The notes under the pieces are model-generated. The model had not been told where the DNA came from. It saw only the letters and a list, made by a program, of their open reading frames with translations, and did not search any database. DNA of 64,000 nucleotides from Atherinomorus stipes (taxonomy: Eukaryota > Chordata > Actinopteri > Atheriniformes > Atherinidae), in the NCBI GenBank assembly GCA_023101725.1, contig JALJCO010001315.1, positions 372,001 through 436,000 on the forward strand. Reading direction: 5' to 3'. Below are positions 60,557-64,000 of the stretch, piece by piece. The position numbers were made by a program, and so were the translations under genes. Each line of letters opens with the position of its first letter. The stretch's first letter is position 1.

Positions 60557-63242
60557 TAGATTCTCTAGACTGGCCCACCAGCCTGACTAACGCCATGTAT
60601 GAGACACACAGCAATGGGCTCTATGCACAACTCCACTGCCTGACCTCAGTAACTGGCCAGGCACACCTGGATTAATCAATTTGACCAGTAATTGAAAGGC
60701 AGGAACCAGAGGAGCTACCTTAAGTTCAGGAAGAAGTTAAGATATGCATAGAGCCCATTCTGTCTGGGCTCCCTTGATTGGAAGCAGATTTCCAAATTGA
60801 GATGAGGACTAACAGGAACAAATTGAACCGGAGACAACCAGACAGAGAAACACAGAAGTGAAACAAATGTTTTTTTTGTTTTGTTTTGTTTTTTTAAGAG
60901 GAAAGCCCTGAGAACAGCAAGTTGTTGCAGTTTTAAGGATATGTGAAGCTCATTTAAGACATCACAAAGGGCATATGGTTAGGGAACTGAGTCGCGGAAA
61001 AAAACGTATCGCAAGTCCCACCTCCCGTGCTGTGATTGGTTTCACTCATTTTTTTTTTGGTTTACTGAGGTGGAAATTAGTCTCCAGTGGGGGAACTCAG
61101 ACCGACTCGTAGTCAGGCTGGCGTGCCAGGCTTCCTCAGATCTTCACGTAGAGACTCAAAAGTTGTCCCTCAGCCTTCACTGAGAACATGATGGTCCTGT
61201 ACATTTGCCTCATACTGTGGAACAGCGATCCTCTGGGAGTCAGGATGACAAACCCACTTAGGACCTTTAAATCAAGGCAACTTGTTTTTGTGTGTCTGGC
61301 TTCCCCTGCTCAGATTTATGTTTGTGTTGTTTCACTTTGTTTCATTGTGCACCTTGTTTTACATCTTGTTTCTTTTTGCCTGTGTTTTTACGCAGGGCAC
61401 TTTGTAACTCAAGCTGTGGAAAGCACCACATAAATAAGAATTCACTTACTCACTTATTATTGACCAAAATCCTCACCGCCTCATGAATATGCCCCAAACT
61501 TAAATACAGCAGTGCTGCTCTCTCCATGGTAATTATCAAATGGGACTTTAACATCACAGCTCAGTTTTATAGATCCGACATGCTTCACTAAACTCCTGAT
61601 TTATACTCTAACCAAGTCATTCGTTTTCTCTCCGTCTCTTTGCTGTCATGTGCACACATTCCCCACTTGCACACTCAACCACTACCTCCCCGTTTTAACC
61701 ATAAAACTTCCATCAAAGATAACAATAGAGTGCCCTTTACAAAGACAAAAGAAAGTGCACTTTTAAAAATGTATGAGGGCCCTTTTTGAAATCTATTAGC
61801 CACCTTGACGCAGGAAGATTGCCTCATAGTGATGGTTCTTTGAGTATAAATCACTAGCGTTACGCAAAAAATGGCTAAAAAAATATACCTGTTGCATGGA
61901 CAGTAGTTGTTTTATTATTAATATTTCATTCCAGAGGAAACAAAAGAAATAGAAGAAGCAGAGATTTGTTCAACAAAAAGCTAATGCCCTCTGCTCAGCG
62001 GAGCTCCACTTTGTCTCCAGCACTTTAAATATTCATCAGTACCACAGATGACATTGTTCATTTACGCAGCTTCAGAGAGCACCCTTGCATTCTTCACTTC
62101 AAAACAATAGACCCGATGACCCATCATGCATAGGGAATTATGCTTTCAGACTTTAGAATCAACGGAATCGGCTATTTAGCAGTATAGCGTTGGGTTATCT
62201 GTAGCTGGAAGAAGAGAGGGGCATCATGAATTCTTTATAGTTGACTGATTCTAAAGAGCCTCCTAAAGTTTGAATGAGTTTAAAGATGGGAAGTTTGGCC
62301 CCATCTTTTACTAAGATGGCAATATCACAAGTCAGAAGACACTGAAAAGCCACACTGGTCATGGAGTTTAAGAAGCTGCTACAGTAGCGCCATCAACTCT
62401 AAAAAGAATCAATGAGTGTGTTAAAAAAACCAAAAAACACTGAAATAAGCCTTCCCCTTCTCTGAAACCTTGTGCATTGTGTGTGTGATGCTCACATGAA
62501 GAGAATTAACATCACTGCACTTCAAAGCAGGAGATAAGACTAATTAATTTTCATATCTACAGCTGTCAGTATTGAGTTAAGGAGACGCTTTGGATCTGTT
62601 ATTTCTTTCACACAGCTGTTGATGAGATCAGTTAAATTCAAAGATAACCAGGCCCAATTACAACTAAAACAATTTCTAAAATGTTTTCTGTCCCACATGA
62701 AACCTTTTCAATTTTTCCACTGATGTATTTCAGTCTTAGAGACTGTGCTGATAAAGGTTCGCTGTCTTGCTGAAGGGAGTTTTAGCACTCCATTCCATTT
62801 AACCTGTAAAATTCCTGAAACAGCATGGTTCTCTTTGTAACCGAGGCACACCAAGGGCAAAACATATGCATCAATTGTAGATTTACTTCAGCGATACCCT
62901 CTCATACTCTGCCCTGAGGATAAACTGCAAACCATTGATCTTTTGAACTCTTGATAGGAGTTTTTGGCTGCAATATTTATCAAAGAGACTCACACTAAAC
63001 TATTTTGACAAGATCATGTTCACTTTAAGGCTGCATGCAACACAAAGTTAAAAAGAGGACATGGGCAAATCAAAAGTGAAACCAAAAGCTCTTTAAAAAG
63101 TGGTTTTGTTGTTATTCTCATTACTGTAAAAGACTGGAGGGGGTGAATATGCGTTGGGCCTGTTCCTTCTAATGACCGAGTCAAGTCCAGTTTCAGGTTC
63201 TGTGGTGGAGAAAACAAGCTTGATAAATATTCATGTGAAATA

Positions 63243-63262
63243 GCCTTTTAAGATCAAATAGC
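63243..63262 (+). repeat. short direct repeat, copy 1
   Basis: The 20 bases GCCTTTTAAGATCAAATAGC occur here and again at 63488-63507. Looser similarity extends to about 35 bp (ATTCATGTGAAAT versus ATTAATGAAAAAT on the left). No transposon ends are visible around either copy. Confidence 0.9.
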
Positions 63263-63487
63263 GTGCCACAAGAAAGAAAAAAAGAAGCAGAATGGTGGCA
63301 CGGAGAGGCTATCCTTCACAGGCAAAGTCCAGCTTAACCCCATGAGAAATTAAGCATCTGCTCTGTGGAAGTGCCTATGGGCAAGGCGTTGAAAACTCAC
63401 CCTTTGACCTCCTGGTGAAGGGGAATAAAATATTATTCTCTCCTGATGGAATTCCATTGGCGATTGTAAAATTATTAATGAAAAATG

Positions 63488-63507
63488 GCCTTTTAAGATC
63501 AAATAGC
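63488..63507 (+). repeat. short direct repeat, copy 2
   Basis: The second exact copy of the 20-base sequence at 63243-63262, 245 bp downstream and about 470 bp before the next cdh20 exon. Confidence 0.9.
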
Positions 63508-63979
63508 ATGGAGTGATGAATGGTGCTGTCACTGACATGCAGTTTGGTTTCAGATCTCTTTTTCTTTTTTGTGTTGTACAGTTTGCATTCAGAGCAGCTG
63601 GATAAAACCAAAGATGCTACTCACAGACAAGACCAGACCTGCTGGTCTCAGACACCAAACGAAGAGTTTTTCTTATGCCTTTTGTTGTTCATTGGCTGTG
63701 AGAGATTGATACGCTTTCAACAGTGCCTAAAATTCATTTATGTTCCCAAGAAAACCATTAGCTCAGCATGGCCAAACGTGCGCTCCATTACTAGATTGGA
63801 ATGTGTGTGCAATCCTCAGCACATTTTCTGGAAATGACCATTCAGAATGAGTAATGAAGGAGACTCCAACATCACATTACACCTAACTCATATACATGAG
63901 CCCAGAGGGAGAGTCGCTGTTGTTTAATTCTCTGGTTTATGATCAGAATGGATGCTGTTAAACAAACATTTTCTTTCAG

Positions 63980-64000
63980 GTATTCCATTGACTGGAGGAG
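63980..64000 (+). CDS. cdh20: cdh20 coding exon: EC4, first 21 bases only
   Basis: After the acceptor TTTTCTTTCAG the exon opens with G, which completes the arginine codon split in phase 2 with the exon at 51863-52116. It then reads YSIDWR before the window ends. A tryptophan after SID is what I recall for cadherin-20 (FIDW), whereas most type II relatives have SIDR. The family's exon at this position is usually about 137 bp, so most of it lies beyond the window. Confidence 0.9.

Larger units (their letters stand above)
52117..63979 (+). other. cdh20: cdh20 intron, 11,863 bp, phase 2
   Basis: The donor is GTAAAGTC and the acceptor TTTTCTTTCAG. LINE tails, hAT elements, simple repeats and a short duplication are listed separately. 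53050-53416 may be another decayed element: its right edge reads in reverse CTAGGGCTGGGACAATA, a form frequent at fish transposon ends. In 52120-53040, 55345-56630, 56660-59640 and 60560-63240 I see no gene and no further repeat that I can name. The last 1.5 kb before the next exon is free of obvious transposons. Confidence 0.85.
4059..64000 (+). other. cdh20: cdh20 gene, internal segment (cadherin-20, type II classical cadherin)
   Basis: This entry ties the six exons together. Spliced, they give a continuous cadherin ectodomain frame of about 348 codons from within EC1 into EC4. Classical cadherins are single-pass membrane proteins that bind cells to one another through calcium-rigidified EC repeats and connect to catenins inside. 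Type II members are typical of neural and mesenchymal tissue. Assignment to cadherin-20 rather than cadherin-7, -18 or -22 rests on stretches I recall from vertebrate CDH20: [20 protein letters not shown] in EC2, the VPGDGG loop in EC3, [20 protein letters not shown] in EC4, and SIDW at the last border where relatives usually have SIDR. The family call is near certain and the paralogue call is strong. The gene starts before and ends after the window, so promoter, start codon and stop codon are not visible. Confidence 0.9.

Noticed and set aside
1..64000. CRISPR array, operon or bacterial-type defence system
   Set aside because: The window is vertebrate intron with spliced exons. No regularly spaced repeats or prokaryotic gene organisation were seen.

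Overview
The window is a stretch of a ray-finned fish (teleost, probably percomorph) nuclear chromosome. It lies inside one large gene on the + strand, a type II classical cadherin that I identify as cadherin-20 (cdh20). Six coding exons are visible: 4059-4353, 9353-9472, 15396-15563, 20542-20729, 51863-52116, and the first 21 bases of a sixth at 63980-64000. Their lengths (295, 120, 168, 188 and 254 bp for the complete ones), intron phases (1, 1, 1, 0, 2) and GT/AG borders all fit together. The joined translation is one uninterrupted frame through most of EC1, all of EC2 and EC3, and the start of EC4. The signal peptide, propeptide, start of EC1, rest of EC4, EC5, membrane segment and catenin-binding tail lie outside the window.

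The rest, about 98% of the bases, is intron: an upstream intron (1-4058, partial) and introns of about 5.0, 5.9, 5.0, 31.1 and 11.9 kb. They carry the usual teleost mix of decayed transposable elements. These include two tRNA-derived SINEs with intact target-site duplications and several MITEs with terminal inverted repeats, many flanked by TTA like PIF/Harbinger elements. There are also hAT-type elements with 8-bp duplications (one nested inside a MITE), a Tc1/mariner-like transposase remnant, fragments of non-LTR retrotransposons, and long homopolymer or simple repeats. No second protein gene, canonical RNA gene, CRISPR array or virus-derived gene is supported.

Layout: 1-4058 upstream intron with a 1.4-kb repeat; 4059-4353 EC1 exon; 5-8 kb a MITE and SINE copy 1; 9353-9472 EC2 exon; 12.1-13.4 kb a MITE split by a hAT insertion; 15396-15563 EC2/EC3 exon; 17.5-20 kb a Tc1 remnant, a MITE and a LINE reverse-transcriptase fragment; 20542-20729 EC3 exon; 20730-51862 the giant intron with most of the repeats and a 0.3-kb tandem duplication at 34.2-34.8 kb; 51863-52116 EC3/EC4 exon; 52117-63979 an intron with LINE tails and nested hAT elements; 63980 on, the next EC4 exon.

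I looked for a new biological system and did not find one. The points most worth a second look are the nested transposon, the composite repeat at 46.2-46.7 kb, and two intronic duplications (34.2-34.8 kb and 63.2-63.5 kb) that do not look like ordinary transposons and could be regulatory.
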